Shown: positions 18,133-27,720 of the stretch, one piece after another | How positions within the stretch are numbered: position 1 is the stretch's first letter | How the letters are laid out: every line of letters starts with the position of its first letter | Origin: Streptomyces sp. TG1A-8 | GTDB taxonomy: Bacteria; Actinomycetota; Actinomycetes; Streptomycetales; Streptomycetaceae | DNA length: 64,000 nucleotides | Direction of reading: 5' to 3' | Assembly: GCF_030499535.1 (NCBI RefSeq) | Contig: NZ_JASTLB010000001.1 | Span: 248,001-312,000, forward strand | The notes under the pieces: model-generated | Database searches by the model: none | Seen by the model: the letters and a program-made list of their open reading frames with translations, nothing else | What the model was told of the DNA's origin: nothing | Program-made: the position numbers and the translations under genes

Positions 18133-19120
18133 GTGACGTCCCACATCGTCCACACCAACCTGGTCGACGCCGATATCAACTCACTCACCGACAGGGCGGC
18201 GATGGGGCTGCCGGAAGGCTACGTGGAACCGAGAGCGGCACGCCTCGAGCATGCCGCTCAACTGGCGCGCCACCCGGCCGCCCAGCTGGCCGCTGCGGTC
18301 GAGGACGCGTCCACCACTGTCGAACACCACTTGGCGGCGGGCACCGTACTGGCCTTCACCGAACTCCCCCGCGCGCACCCGGCCGCGCCCGTTGTCGCCG
18401 TCGCCGTCGTGGTGGCGGTCGTGGCCGGAGGACTGCTCGCGCTCAGCCAGGGGCGAAGCCGGCCGCTGGTTCCACGCGCCCTGTTGCGCGTGCGAACCCT
18501 TCGAACAGCCGGCCTGGTCGCGGCGTTGTACATGGCGAGCTCCGGGGCCGAGTTCTACCTCGTCACCTTGTACCTCCAGGAGGTACGGGCCTACGGCGCC
18601 CTCGCCGCAGGCACGGCCTTCCTGCCGCTGGCCGGAGCCATCGTCGTGGGAAACACGGCAGCCGGTCGGCTGGCCGGCATCCGGTCACTGCGGTGGCTGT
18701 TGTCCACGGCCTTCCTCACCGGAGCGGCCGGCCTCCTGGTACTCGCCCTGGCCGTCGCCGCCGGGGGCGGATACGCTCCGGCCATCCTGCCAGGACTGCT
18801 GCTCAGCGGCCTCGGACAGGGGACGGCCTTCACCGGCATGTTCATCACGGGCACCCGGGATCTCCCCGAGGAGAGCAACGGAACCGGAAGCGCCCTGGTG
18901 ACGACGGCGCAGTACATCGGCGGCTCCGTCGGCCTGGCACTACTGGTCCTGCTCCACGGAGAGCACCCGGCAGCCCCTGACTTCGTACGAACGTTCTGCG
19001 TCACCGCGGTCATCGCGGCGGCCGGTGCACCGCTGGCGCTTTCCCTCCTCGGCCGCAGTGGGAGCCACCCCGCTGCGGCGTCCTCGCAGGACCAATTCTT
19101 CGAGCAAGGACCGGAGGCCA
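18133..19120 (+). pseudogene. DHA2-like MFS exporter, C-terminal half
   Basis: From about 18380 the frame encodes hydrophobic helices (VVAVAVVVAVVAGG, GAEFYLVTLYLQEVRAYGAL, LSGLGQGTAFTGMFITG, IGGSVGLALLVLL) typical of the second half of 14-TM drug/H+ antiporters. The first half is missing; instead about 50 hydrophilic residues of unknown origin precede it. The frame has no natural stop before the next gene and runs into it out of frame until 19836, so its 3' end is also uncertain. Probably a truncated, fused relic lying directly upstream of the phosphoribosyltransferase-like gene. Confidence 0.5.
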
Positions 19121-19123
19121 TCA

Positions 19124-19930
19124 ATGAATGCCGCCCGATTACTCGGCAGGCCCGGGCTCCTCCCGGAAGTCCGGCACACGGTGGACGAATTCGAGAAGGA
19201 ACACGACACCTACTTCAGCCACTTGATCCATTTCGAACCACAGGTACTGGAGTCGCTGCACTCCCCGGGCCCCGTGCCGCAGAACGTACGCGTCGCGTCC
19301 GCGGCCCATCCCCAAGTGGCCGAGCGGATGGCCACGGTCACCGCAATCGCCAACCTTCCCCAGCAGCAAGACGTCGACCGCGCTCGATACCTGCAGGCTC
19401 TCCTCGACATCTACGGGATGCTGCCCGTTCAGGTCGCATCCAGCGCGTCCGCTCCGGGAACCGCCCTCATCGCCCCGGAACGCGAGGGACGCATCCTGGC
19501 CGAACGGCTCGGGGTCATGCCGCACCACCGGGGCTGGACGCCACAGGCCAAACGCATGCCGTTGGACGGCGGACTGCTCGTCGGCGTGGACGAACGGCTC
19601 CCATCCCGGACCGACCGGCTGGTGATCGTCGACGGTGTCGTGGTCAGCGGGGTCACCCTCATGGCCATGCTGCAGTTGACGGCTCGGCCGGGAGCCTCAG
19701 TGGAGATCTTCACCTGCCACTCCACCGAGCAGGGTGCATTGGCCCTGGCAAGGTACGCCGAGCGGATGGGGGTATCACTGACCCTCCACGTCGGCCATGT
19801 CTCCGGCATCTTGAACAAGAAGTTCTACGCCGTTGAACCCGACTCCCCCCAGAACGTGGTCCTCGGGGATGTCGGAGACACCGTCAGCCCCGTCGCACCC
19901 GCCGTCCCACCGCGGCGGAAACCGGCGTGA
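19124..19930 (+). CDS. Phosphoribosyltransferase-like protein
   Basis: 268 residues. The ATG at 19124 follows CCGGAGG. The central segment RLVIVDGVVVSGVTLMAML (about residues 167-185) matches the PRPP-binding loop of type I phosphoribosyltransferases, hydrophobic strand then acidic residue then Ser/Gly/Thr loop, but the usual second acidic residue is Gly (VDG for VDD/VED). An N-terminal helical half of about 100 residues is not recognised. The gene precedes a nucleobase permease and an HD hydrolase on the same strand, which supports a nucleobase salvage or modified-base role. The altered PRPP loop leaves open whether it is catalytic. Confidence 0.65.
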   Translation: MNAARLLGRPGLLPEVRHTVDEFEKEHDTYFSHLIHFEPQVLESLHSPGPVPQNVRVASAAHPQVAERMATVTAIANLPQQQDVDRARYLQALLDIYGMLPVQVASSASAPGTALIAPEREGRILAERLGVMPHHRGWTPQAKRMPLDGGLLVGVDERLPSRTDRLVIVDGVVVSGVTLMAMLQLTARPGASVEIFTCHSTEQGALALARYAERMGVSLTLHVGHVSGILNKKFYAVEPDSPQNVVLGDVGDTVSPVAPAVPPRRKPA

Positions 19931-19987
19931 GTCCGACCGAAGGCCCGGCGCCCGGGCCAGGACTGCTCCAACGAGAGCCTGCGACCG

Positions 19988-21289
19988 GTGACGGAGCCGT
20001 CGACCGGTACTTCCCCCCTCACCGCGCGGGGATCGACATGGCGCCGCGAGGTCTTCGCCGGGATGTCGACGTTCCTGGCCCTGTCCCACATCGTGGTCGT
20101 CAACCCGGCCGTCCTCAGTCAAGGAGGCTTCCCGCACGGCGCCGCCTCCTTCGCCACGGCAGCGGTCGGCGGCCTCGCCACCATCGCCATGGGCCTGTGG
20201 GCCCGGCTTCCCTTCGCCGTGGCACCGGACATGGAAACGAACGCGATGATCGCCTTCTCTGTGGTCGGCACCCTTGCCTACACCTGGCCTCAGGCGCTGG
20301 GCATGGTGTTCTGGTCCGGCGTCGCCATGCTCGTCGTGTCCCTGCTGCGACTGCGCGAAGCGGTGGTCAACGCCATTCCCGCCGAACTGCGCTCGGCGCT
20401 CGCCGCCGCGGTCGCCGCCTTCATAGGCCTGGTCGGTCTGCGGATGTCCCACCTCGTCATCACCTCCGACAGCCGGCTGTCCGGCTCGGGCGACTGGACA
20501 GCGGCTCCCGCCGTCGCGCTGTACATCGGTCTGGCCGTCGCCCTCGTCCTGGATGCGTCCGGCGCGCGCGCCGCAGCAGTCCTGGGTGCAATCGCCGCCT
20601 CGGCGGTCTACTGCGCCGTCGGAGGAATCAGGGCCACAGCCGCCCACGCCACACTCCACGATGCCGGGGCGGCCCTCTTCCGCTTCGACCTCACCGTCAT
20701 CGCCGATCCCCGTGCGTGGGGCGTGATCCTGGTGCTCTTCGCGCTCGACTTCTTCGGCAGCATCGCCAAAGTGGTGGGCCTTTCGGCGAACACCCCACTG
20801 CATGACCACGAAGGACGGGTGCCCGGCATGCGGCAGGCACTACTGGTCGACGCGGGCGCCACCGTGACCGGATCCGCCGTCGGCTCGTCGAGCTTCGTGG
20901 CATACGTGGAGAGCGCCGTCGGTATCCGCGCCGGCGCCAGAACGGGGATCGCAGCAGTGGTCACCGGACTGCTCCTGTTCTCCCGCCTCTTCCTCAGCCC
21001 GGTCCTGGTCCACGTCCCGGTGGAGGCCACGACAGGCGCCCTCGTCTTCGTGGCGGTCAAAATGCTGACCGTACGCCGCCCGGGGACCACGGGCGCACCG
21101 GCACTGATCCCCACCGCGGCCGCCGTGATCGTGACCGTTGCCACCCTCGCGATAGACCAGGCCATGGCCGCGGCCTTCCTGGTGAGCACGGCCGCCCGCC
21201 TCATCCGGCGACGATGGCCGCATCCCGCGCTCTGGGGGACAACACTGACACTCGTAGCCGGCGTCGTTCTTCAATACCTCAACCGCTGA
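19988..21289 (+). CDS. NCS2-family purine/pyrimidine permease (AzgA-like)
   Basis: 433 residues with about 12 hydrophobic segments. Family features are EVFAGMSTFLALSHIVVVNP at the N-terminus, PFAVAPDMETNAMIAF in the third helix region, and ALDFFGSIAKVVGLS with GSSSFVAYVESAVGIRAGAR later, matching AzgA-type guanine/hypoxanthine/adenine transporters. It should import a nucleobase with protons. The GTG start at 19988 lies 57 bp after the PRT-like gene, so co-transcription with it and the HD gene is likely. Substrate cannot be read from sequence. Confidence 0.85.
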   Translation: MTEPSTGTSPLTARGSTWRREVFAGMSTFLALSHIVVVNPAVLSQGGFPHGAASFATAAVGGLATIAMGLWARLPFAVAPDMETNAMIAFSVVGTLAYTWPQALGMVFWSGVAMLVVSLLRLREAVVNAIPAELRSALAAAVAAFIGLVGLRMSHLVITSDSRLSGSGDWTAAPAVALYIGLAVALVLDASGARAAAVLGAIAASAVYCAVGGIRATAAHATLHDAGAALFRFDLTVIADPRAWGVILVLFALDFFGSIAKVVGLSANTPLHDHEGRVPGMRQALLVDAGATVTGSAVGSSSFVAYVESAVGIRAGARTGIAAVVTGLLLFSRLFLSPVLVHVPVEATTGALVFVAVKMLTVRRPGTTGAPALIPTAAAVIVTVATLAIDQAMAAAFLVSTAARLIRRRWPHPALWGTTLTLVAGVVLQYLNR

Positions 21290-21323
21290 GCGGCGCACTC
21301 ACCACACCATCGAGGAACCTTCC

Positions 21324-21979
21324 GTGCCCGACGACACACCCCCCTTCTCTGCGACTCGGTTCAGCAACCCGAAGGCACCCCCGACAGGCTGCGCCGCCAG
21401 ATCGAGTTCATCATCGAGGTCGACCGCCTCAAGGCCGTCTTCCGGCAGAGCCCCCTGCTGGCAGCGGACCGCAAGGAGAACGACGCCGAGCATTCCTGGC
21501 ACCTGGCGCTGATGACCCTGGTCCTCGCGGAATACGCGGACGAACCCATCGACACGGGCAAGGTGCTCGCCCTGGTCGTCCTGCACGATCTCGTGGAGAT
21601 CTACGCCGGGGACACCTTCCTGTACGACACCGCGGCCTCCGCCGACCAGGAGGAAAGGGAGCAACAAGCCGCGGACAAGCTCTTCGCGCTCCTGCCACCG
21701 GACCAGGGCGATCACTTCCGCTCCCTGTGGGACGAGTTCGAGGCACGCATCACCCCCGAGGCGCGATTCGCCAAGGCCATGGACCGGCTCCAGCCGCTGC
21801 TGCTCAACTACGGCAACCGCGGCGGGACCTGGCGCGCTCCAGGGGTCACGGAGGAAGACGTACTCGTCCGCAAGTCCGTGATCAAGGACGCCTCCGCCGA
21901 CCTCTGGGCATACGCGCAGGAACTGATCCACACCGGAGCCGCCAACGGATGGGTCCCCCGTTCCGGGACCCAGGACTGA
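21324..21979 (+). CDS. HD-domain hydrolase (YfbR/HDDC2-like), possible N-terminal frameshift
   Basis: The core shows the HD metal site: AEHSWHLALM (first His), VVLHDLVEIYAGD (His-Asp pair) and a distal Asp region AKAMDRLQPLL. This is the pattern of 5'-deoxynucleotidase YfbR and HDDC2, which remove phosphate from (deoxy)nucleoside monophosphates. The domain frame is open from about 21383 (DRLRRQIEFIIEVDRL) but has no ATG, GTG or TTG before the HD helices. A GTG at 21324 starts a related N-terminus in another frame, so a one- or two-base shift around the poly-C at 21339-21344 probably separates them. It is the last gene of the permease/PRT set. Confidence 0.7.
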
Positions 21980-22149
21980 CAGTCGACAGAGCACGCGCCG
22001 AGGCACCGCGCCCAGCACGGGCGTGGGGCCGCGCGCTGGCTGGCGTAGCCAGGGTGCCTCCCCACCCTGCCGGTGTCCCGGTCGGCAGGGTGGGGACCCG
22101 GTGCGGGCGGGCGCTGGCCCGCCCACGCTCTCCGGTGACGCCCCGCAGC

Positions 22150-22440
22150 CCCACCGCCGGTGAACTCCCCCTGCTTCGAGCCGTACTCGCCCCTGTTCAC
22201 AGGATTCGGGCCCGTCGAGGACCAGGCGGTGGGGCTTCGCCCACGCCCGGGCCTTCGACCACTCCGTGAACCGCCGGTGGGCGGTGGCACCCGCCGGCCC
22301 GAACGAGGCAGAGGGCGACTGCTGCCACGTGCAGCCCGACGTCGCGACGAACACGATCGCCGCCGGCACCTCCCGATCGCCCTTGCCGAGGCCGGCCTGC
22401 TCGACGGACTGACCGTCACCCCACCGGCAAGTGGCGGACC
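22150..22440 (-). pseudogene. IS5-family transposase fragment
   Basis: Reads GDREVPAAIVFVATSGCTWQ, then TAHRRFTEWSKARAWAKPHR, then in the next frame GPNPVNRGEYGSKQGEF. This is the same subtype as the copy at 3400 and the one at the right edge. It lacks both ends. Confidence 0.7.
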
Positions 22441-22499
22441 GCCTGGGCCGGAAGCATCCGGCAGTCACTGTGGATCCCGACGTCCTCTGCCCCGGTCAT

Positions 22500-22890
22500 G
22501 ATCAGGTTCTGCCCTCTGCCAGCGCGTCCGCAGGAATCGGTCTCCGTCTGCACGTCATCCGGGGACTACGGCGCGGACGCCGCCAACGCCGCTGCCAGGT
22601 TCGCGGTCGCCGCGCCACGCCGTACCGGGGGCCAGAACCAGTACGTCAAGCGGTCCGTGCCCCAGGCATCCGGACAGTCACTTGCCCGGACTCGGGAGTG
22701 GGCGCTGCGTCACCTCGGCGAGGCACTGCCGGTCCGCCGGTTGGCCCAGCACGCGGCCCTGGCAGAACGCACGGAGGTGCTCCACGGGAGGCGCGGGACC
22801 CCGACGGCGCAGATCCGGCTCGGGCTGTTCCGCCGACTGTCGTACTGCAAGCGGCGCCGTCCGGCGCTCCGCGCCCGGCCACCTCACCCC
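22500..22890 (+). pseudogene. GlxA/AraC-family regulator fragment
   Basis: The pieces SASAGIGLRLHVI and, one frame over, DYGADAANAAARFAVAAPRR then TREWALRHLGEALPVRRLAQ match the end of the DJ-1/PfpI-like domain and the first HTH of GlxA-type AraC regulators. The second HTH is absent. At 22860-22920 there is a weak IS3-like GHLTPAGFEQLY segment. Confidence 0.5.
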
Positions 22891-22908
22891 AGCCGGGTTC
22901 GAACAGCT

Positions 22909-23553
22909 TTACGGCGTGCTGGGCGAGTGCGTGAGCTGCAGGCGTGGTGCCGGCGGCAGCGGCGCAGGCGCCCCCGTCCTCGGTGCGGCGCGGAACGCCT
23001 CGATCACGTAGGCGGCGAAGCGGCGGGAGGCCGTGACCCGGGCGGCAGATGGCGCGTCCTGGACGCCCTGGTGGGCCATGAGCACGAGGACGAGGTCGTC
23101 AACGACGAAGGCGGGGCGCAGCAGGCCGATCTCCTGGGCGCGGCGGGCCAGTTCGCCGACCGCGTGCAGGGTCTGCTCCCGGTCGGCGGCGAAGTCCACG
23201 GTCCCGGGGAAGGCCGTCATGAAGGCGTCGGCGAACCCCCGGCTGTGCGCGTGGAGTTCGCAGATCCGCTCGACCAGGCTCCGGAATCCGTGCCACGGGT
23301 CCGAGTCCGCGAGGGCGTCGCGGACGGCGGCGTGGCAGGCGCGCCGCTGCTCGGCGAAGGCTTCCGCGATCAGTGCCTGCTTGGTCGGGAAGTGCCGGTA
23401 CAGCGTGGCGGGGCCGACGCCTGCGTGTCGGGCGACCTCGCGCATGGGCGCACCCAGGCCCTCCTCGCCGAACACCGCGTGGGCGGCGTTCAGGATGCGG
23501 GCCCGGTTGTCGCGGGCGTCGGAGCGCACGGTCCGAGGCAAACGGGTGGTCAT
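22909..23553 (-). CDS. TetR-family regulator
   Basis: 214 residues with an N-terminal HTH (RILNAAHAVFGEEGLGAPMR, then VGPATLYRHFPTKQALIAEA) and a helical ligand-binding domain. The C-terminus is Pro/Ala-rich. It is divergent from the quinone oxidoreductase at 23720, with a perfect inverted repeat between them, so it very likely represses both genes and is released by an electrophile or other small ligand. Confidence 0.9.
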   Translation of the reverse strand: MTTRLPRTVRSDARDNRARILNAAHAVFGEEGLGAPMREVARHAGVGPATLYRHFPTKQALIAEAFAEQRRACHAAVRDALADSDPWHGFRSLVERICELHAHSRGFADAFMTAFPGTVDFAADREQTLHAVGELARRAQEIGLLRPAFVVDDLVLVLMAHQGVQDAPSAARVTASRRFAAYVIEAFRAAPRTGAPAPLPPAPRLQLTHSPSTP

Positions 23554-23571
23554 CGTTTCCCACTTTAGCCA

Positions 23572-23591
23572 AACGGACGGGGACGTCCGTT
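23572..23591. promoter_or_regulatory. TetR operator candidate
   Basis: AACGGAC-GGGGAC-GTCCGTT is an inverted repeat with 7-bp arms, 18 bp upstream of the TetR start and in the divergent promoter region. Seen directly; binding inferred. Confidence 0.65.
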
Positions 23592-23719
23592 ACGGTCCGA
23601 TGGCGGTGCTGCCACCCCGTTCCGGCACTTCGCCGGTGGTGCCCCGGTTGTGGGGGTCGGCTCGACGCCCACGGCCGCAGCAACTGCGATCCGTCCCTCC
23701 ACCGACCCGAGGAGCAGAG

Positions 23720-24682
23720 ATGAAAGCCGTCGTGATCAGGACGTTCGGGGACCCCGATGGCCTGGAGGTCGTCGACGTGCCCGCGCCCGTTCCTGCCCCG
23801 GGGCAGGTGCGGATCGCCACGGAGGCGATCGGGGTGGGCGGCGTGGACGCCGTGATCCGCCGGGGAACGCTTGCCGCCCACGGCTTCCGGAAGGGCCATC
23901 TCCTCGGCAGCGAGGTCGCGGGAAGGGTAACCGCGGTGGGGGAGGGAGTGGACGCCTCGTGGACCGGGCGGCGGGTGTGGGCGTCCACCGGGTTGTCCGG
24001 TGGGTATGCCGAGCAGGCCGTCGCCGCGGTCGAGGACGTCCTTGCGCTGCCGGACGGCCTGACCGGAGCCGACGCGGTGACCCTCGGCGGCTCCGGCGTG
24101 GTCGCCCACTTCGCCCTGGACCGGGCCCGCTTCACGCCCGGTGAGACGGTGCTCGTGCGCGGTGCGGCGGGCGGCATCGGGATCATGACGGTCCAGCTCG
24201 CAGCCGGGGACGGCGCGGGCGCGGTGGCGGTCACCACCTCATCGGCGCGGCGCGGCGCCCGCCTGAGGGACCTGGGCGCAACCCATGTCCTCGACCGCTC
24301 CGGCGGGGGCGGCCCGGACGCACCGGAGGGCTTCGACGTGGTGATCGATGTCGTGGGGGGTCCCCGGCTCCCCTTCTTCCTGGACAGGCTGAACGCCAAC
24401 GGGCGGTTCGTGGCTGTCGGTGTGGTCGGTGGACAGCCGCCGGCGGACTTCGGCATGCGGCTGATGGACGCCTTCCGCAGGTCGCTGTCGTTCGCCACTT
24501 TCAGCTCCGACACCGTGCCCGGCCCCGACCGGCAGACGGTACGGTCCTCCCAGTTCGCCGATGCCGCGCGCGGGGAACTGCGCACGGTCGTACACGAGGT
24601 GCTGCCCCTGGACCAGGCGGTGCGGGCCCACCGGAAGATGGACGCGGGCGAAGTGTTCGGCAGGGTCGTGCTGGTTCCCTGA
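23720..24682 (+). CDS. Zn-independent quinone oxidoreductase (MDR)
   Basis: 320 residues. The ATG at 23720 follows GAGGAG. N-terminal GroES-like fold (MKAVVIRTFGDPDGLEVVDV, then VGGVDAVIRRG) and C-terminal Rossmann domain with the NADPH loop VRGAAGGIGIMTVQLA. No structural-zinc cysteines are present, as in QOR/zeta-crystallin enzymes that reduce quinones or enones with NADPH. It is divergent from the TetR gene. An intact single-gene unit. Confidence 0.9.
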   Translation: MKAVVIRTFGDPDGLEVVDVPAPVPAPGQVRIATEAIGVGGVDAVIRRGTLAAHGFRKGHLLGSEVAGRVTAVGEGVDASWTGRRVWASTGLSGGYAEQAVAAVEDVLALPDGLTGADAVTLGGSGVVAHFALDRARFTPGETVLVRGAAGGIGIMTVQLAAGDGAGAVAVTTSSARRGARLRDLGATHVLDRSGGGGPDAPEGFDVVIDVVGGPRLPFFLDRLNANGRFVAVGVVGGQPPADFGMRLMDAFRRSLSFATFSSDTVPGPDRQTVRSSQFADAARGELRTVVHEVLPLDQAVRAHRKMDAGEVFGRVVLVP

Positions 24683-24714
24683 GCCGGCCGGGGACGGCCT
24701 GCGCGGCCAGCCGG

Positions 24715-24850
24715 TCAGGCAGCGCAGGGCCGGGCTGGCGCGCACCACGGGTTCCGGGCGACCTTCCGCCCCGAACCACGGCCCCGCACCCGCACCACCG
24801 GGAGCTGGCCGACCCTCCCCCACGCCCTGGCACGCGGCGGAGTCACCGGT
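24715..24850 (-). pseudogene. Possible IS630 fragment
   Basis: The segment GQLPVVRVRGRGSGRK resembles the start of the catalytic domain in the IS630 relic at 39.0-40.1 kb (TPVVRVRGRSRRRV). Short and isolated. Confidence 0.35.
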
Positions 24851-24948
24851 TGCCCGGCCTCGTCCCCGAGGACAATCCCGGCCCCGTGCTCCGCCGCGAT
24901 GCTCCTGCCCCTCCCCCGGACCCCGTCCGGGGGTACCCCCACCCACGC

Positions 24949-25380
24949 ATTCTCCCGGAGCCGGACGATCGCCGGATCCTTCCTGTCCCAGGCACCGGCG
25001 AACTCCGTGAACCGCTCCAGTGCGTCTTCTTCGGTCGCCGCGGTGCGGACGGGCTGGAGAAGCTTGGGGATCCTGTCCCACGTCCTGGCGGGCGGCATGA
25101 CGGAAGGAGGTCCGCAGCAGGTGGACCGCGCAGGTCCGGACGACAGTACGGGGCCGGACGGTTCCGACGGCGCCGGGCAGTCCCTCCAGGCCGTCACGGG
25201 CGGGCATGCTGCAGGCCTCGGCCTGAGCCCGGTCCGCCAACTCGTCGATCAGCCGGTCGTCCACGGACTTTGCCGGCGCCGCCTCAGACGGCTCGACGGA
25301 CTCGGCCTCGGTCACGTTCCCGCTGATCATCGATGCGTCCTCCACGATCGGGAGTCGCACCGGCCGTTTCACAGTCCCGC
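24949..25380 (-). pseudogene. IS256-family transposase with internal deletion
   Basis: A start-like end (DDRLIDELADRAQAEACS) joins directly to DGLEGLPGAVGTVRPRTVV and HLLRTSFRHAARQDV, then ATEEDALERFTEFAGAWDRK in the next frame. These are the N-terminus and the region after the second catalytic Asp of IS256 transposases, with the middle missing. Confidence 0.65.
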
Positions 25381-25478
25381 TCGAGTCCGGGGCGGCCGCG
25401 TCACCGGCGCGGCCGCCCCGCCGTATTAAAACCTGTGTGAATCCGCGTCCGGTTCCGGGCGTTGCCTGAAAAATTGTT

Positions 25479-25482
25479 TTAG
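25479..25482. repeat. TTAG at left outer edge of IS701 pair
   Basis: TTAG immediately outside the left IS701-type copy; the same TTAG lies outside the right copy at 52479-52482. It may be the target duplication of a composite transposon. Confidence 0.4.
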
Positions 25483-26896
25483 TACTCCAGCTGTAGATCG
25501 TGATCTTGCTGGTCGGGTCGGGTCCGGGCATGGGTACGGCCACCAGTGATCATCGGTGTGTGAAGACAGGAGAACAGCTGGTGGCCGCGGGCCACAGCAT
25601 AGATCCTGCCCGCTGGCACCTCACGTTCGAGGTCCTGATGGACCGGATCGCCTCCCGGTTCCGGAGAGTCGAACCACGGCGTCATGCCCGGGGGTTCGTG
25701 CTCGGGCTGATGGCCGGGCTCCCGCGGAAGAACTGCTGGACGCTGGCCGAGCACGTCGGCCAGCCGAGCCCGGACCGGCTCCAGCACCTGCTGGCCAGGG
25801 CGAAGTGGGAGGCGGACGCGGTCCGTGACGACCTGCGCGATTTCGTCGTCGGCCACCTCGGCGGCGATGACGTGGTCCTGGTGGTCGACGAGACCGGCGA
25901 CCTGAAGAAGGGCAGCCACACCGTCGGTGTCCAGCGCCAGTACACCGGCACCGCCGGCAGGATCGAAAACGGCCAGGTCGCCGTCTATCTCGCCTACTCC
26001 ACCCCGCACGGCCACGCCGCGGTCGACCGGGAGCTCTACGTTCCCCGTTCCCGGACCGACGACCCGGACCGCTGCCGGGCCGCCGGCATTGCCGAGGACC
26101 ACCGGTTCGCGACCAAGCCGCAGCTCGCCCTGCGAATGATCAACCGGGCCAAGGCGGCCGGAATCAGCCCGGGCTGGGTGACCGCCGACGAGATATACGG
26201 CGGCAACCCCGCACTCCGGCACAGCCTCGAACAATGCGGCCAGGCATACGTTCTCGCCGTCGCCTGTGACCATCAGATCAGCACCCGGGCCGGGAAGATC
26301 CGAGCTGACCGGCTCGCGCAGAAGATCCCGAAGCGGGCCTGGCAGAAGCTGTCGGCCGGAGCCGGCGCCAAGGGCCACCGCCACTACGACTGGGCCCTGG
26401 CCGTGATCGCCGACGACCGGCCCGGCCACCGGCACCTCCTCATCCGGCGCAACCGCCGCACCGGCGAACTCGCCTACTACCGCTGCTACTCGACAGGCAA
26501 GGCCCCCTGTCCACCCTTGTCCGCGTCGCCGGACGCCGCTGGACCATCGAGGAGACGTTCCAGTCCTCCAAGACCCTCGCCGGCCTCGATGAACACCAGG
26601 TCAGACGCTGGACCTCCTGGCACCGCTGGGTCACCCTCGCGATGCTCGCCCACGCCTTCCTCGCCGTCGCCACTGCCGCCGAACCCGCCACCGGCCAGAA
26701 TCCGGACGACCTGATCCCCCTCACCCGCAACGAAATCCAACACCTGTTCACGACCCTGACCGCCAAACCCCACACGGCCGAGCACCGGCTCCGCTGGTCC
26801 CTCTGGCGACGACGCCACCAAGCCACAGCCCGGACCTGCCATTACGAACGGCAGGCCACCCGAGCAACATGAAGATCGAGATCTACGGCTGGAGTA
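25483..26896 (+). mobile_element. IS701-type element, left copy (1414 bp)
   Basis: The inverted repeats start TACTCCAGC[T/C]GTAGATC at each end. It is almost identical to the minus-strand copy at 51064-52478 and inverted relative to it. The left flank is TTAG and the right flank CTAG, so this copy alone shows no matching target duplication. Confidence 0.85.
25500..26872 (+). pseudogene. IS701-family transposase, 1-bp deletion
   Basis: The catalytic Asp residues lie in LVVDETGDLKKG and VTADEIYGGN. The reading frame is lost at about 26503-26507, where a C run has five bases; the right copy has six and reads on through TLVRVAGRRWTIEETFQSSK with the catalytic Glu. The correct C-terminus (LTRNEIQHLFTTLTAKP) is present in the next frame to 26872. 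The copy is therefore defective in cis, but the intact right copy could act on its ends. Confidence 0.85.
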
Positions 26897-27661
26897 CTAG
26901 GACGCTCTCAGACCAACCAGGCAAAACAGGAGATCACCCAGGCCGGCGCCTTCCTCGCCTGGCTCGCCGATCAAGGCCGCACCATCGAACACTGCCAGCA
27001 GGCCGACCTCGACGCTTGGCACACCGAGAAGCTGGCCACCCGGCGCCCGGCCCAGACGTTCCTGCGCTGGTGCATGAAGACCGGCAGGATGCCCCGCCTC
27101 AACCTGCCGTCCCAGGTCATCAACCAGGACCAGACGCCGCTGCACCAGCACCGCCGACTTGCCATTCTCCGACGGATCCTCAGCGACGACTCCCTGCCCC
27201 TGCGGGCCCGGGTCGCCGCTGCGCTCGTTCTCCTCTACGCGCAACCCGTCACCCGCATCGCCCGCCTCACTGTCGATGACGTCATCGACGACGGGGCCAC
27301 CGTCAACGTCCGGCTGGGACACCCGCCGTCCCCGCTTCCGGAGCCCGTCGTTGACCTCGTGCGGGCATACGTCCAGTCCCGCCAGCACCTGCCCTACGCC
27401 AGCAGCAGAAGCTCCCAGTGGCTCTTCCCTGGCCGCCAGCCCGGACAGCCGATGAACCCGGTCAGTCTCCAAGTCCACCTGCGGAAGATCGGCGTCCCGC
27501 CGCAGCGCGGCAGGACCTCCGCGATCCGCCAACTCGTCCTCCAGGTCCCGGCCCCCGTTATCGCGAAGGCACTCGGCTATCACGACAAGACGGCCACCCG
27601 CTTGGTCACCGAGGCCGGCGGCACCTGGAGCCGATACGCCCCCGGCGACCACACACGGTGA
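26897..27661 (+). pseudogene. Site-specific integrase, 5'-truncated by IS701
   Basis: The frame is open from the IS701 junction: GAFLAWLADQGRTIEHCQQA and TRRPAQTFLRWCMKTGRMPR, then VAAALVLLYAQPVTRIARLT (Arg of the recombinase catalytic domain), and the tail VIAKALGYHDKTATRLVTEA then WSRYAPGDH. Related Streptomyces proteins are annotated as site-specific integrases. The N-terminal half has been lost, and there is no start codon until ATG 27074, which would give 195 residues. Confidence 0.6.
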
Positions 27662-27720
27662 TTGACTGGCCGATCAATCACCGCTGCGCGGCCTTGCACG
27701 CTGGGTAAGGCGGTCGATGG

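Noticed and set aside
19025..19836. MFS frame continuing through the phosphoribosyltransferase-like gene
   Set aside because: The residues after about 19100 are not membrane-like, while the overlapping frame encodes a recognisable protein with its own ribosome site.
22431..24682. Very long ORFs running through the TetR and oxidoreductase genes in other frames
   Set aside because: These are shadow frames produced by high GC; they have no family signature and overlap well-supported genes.
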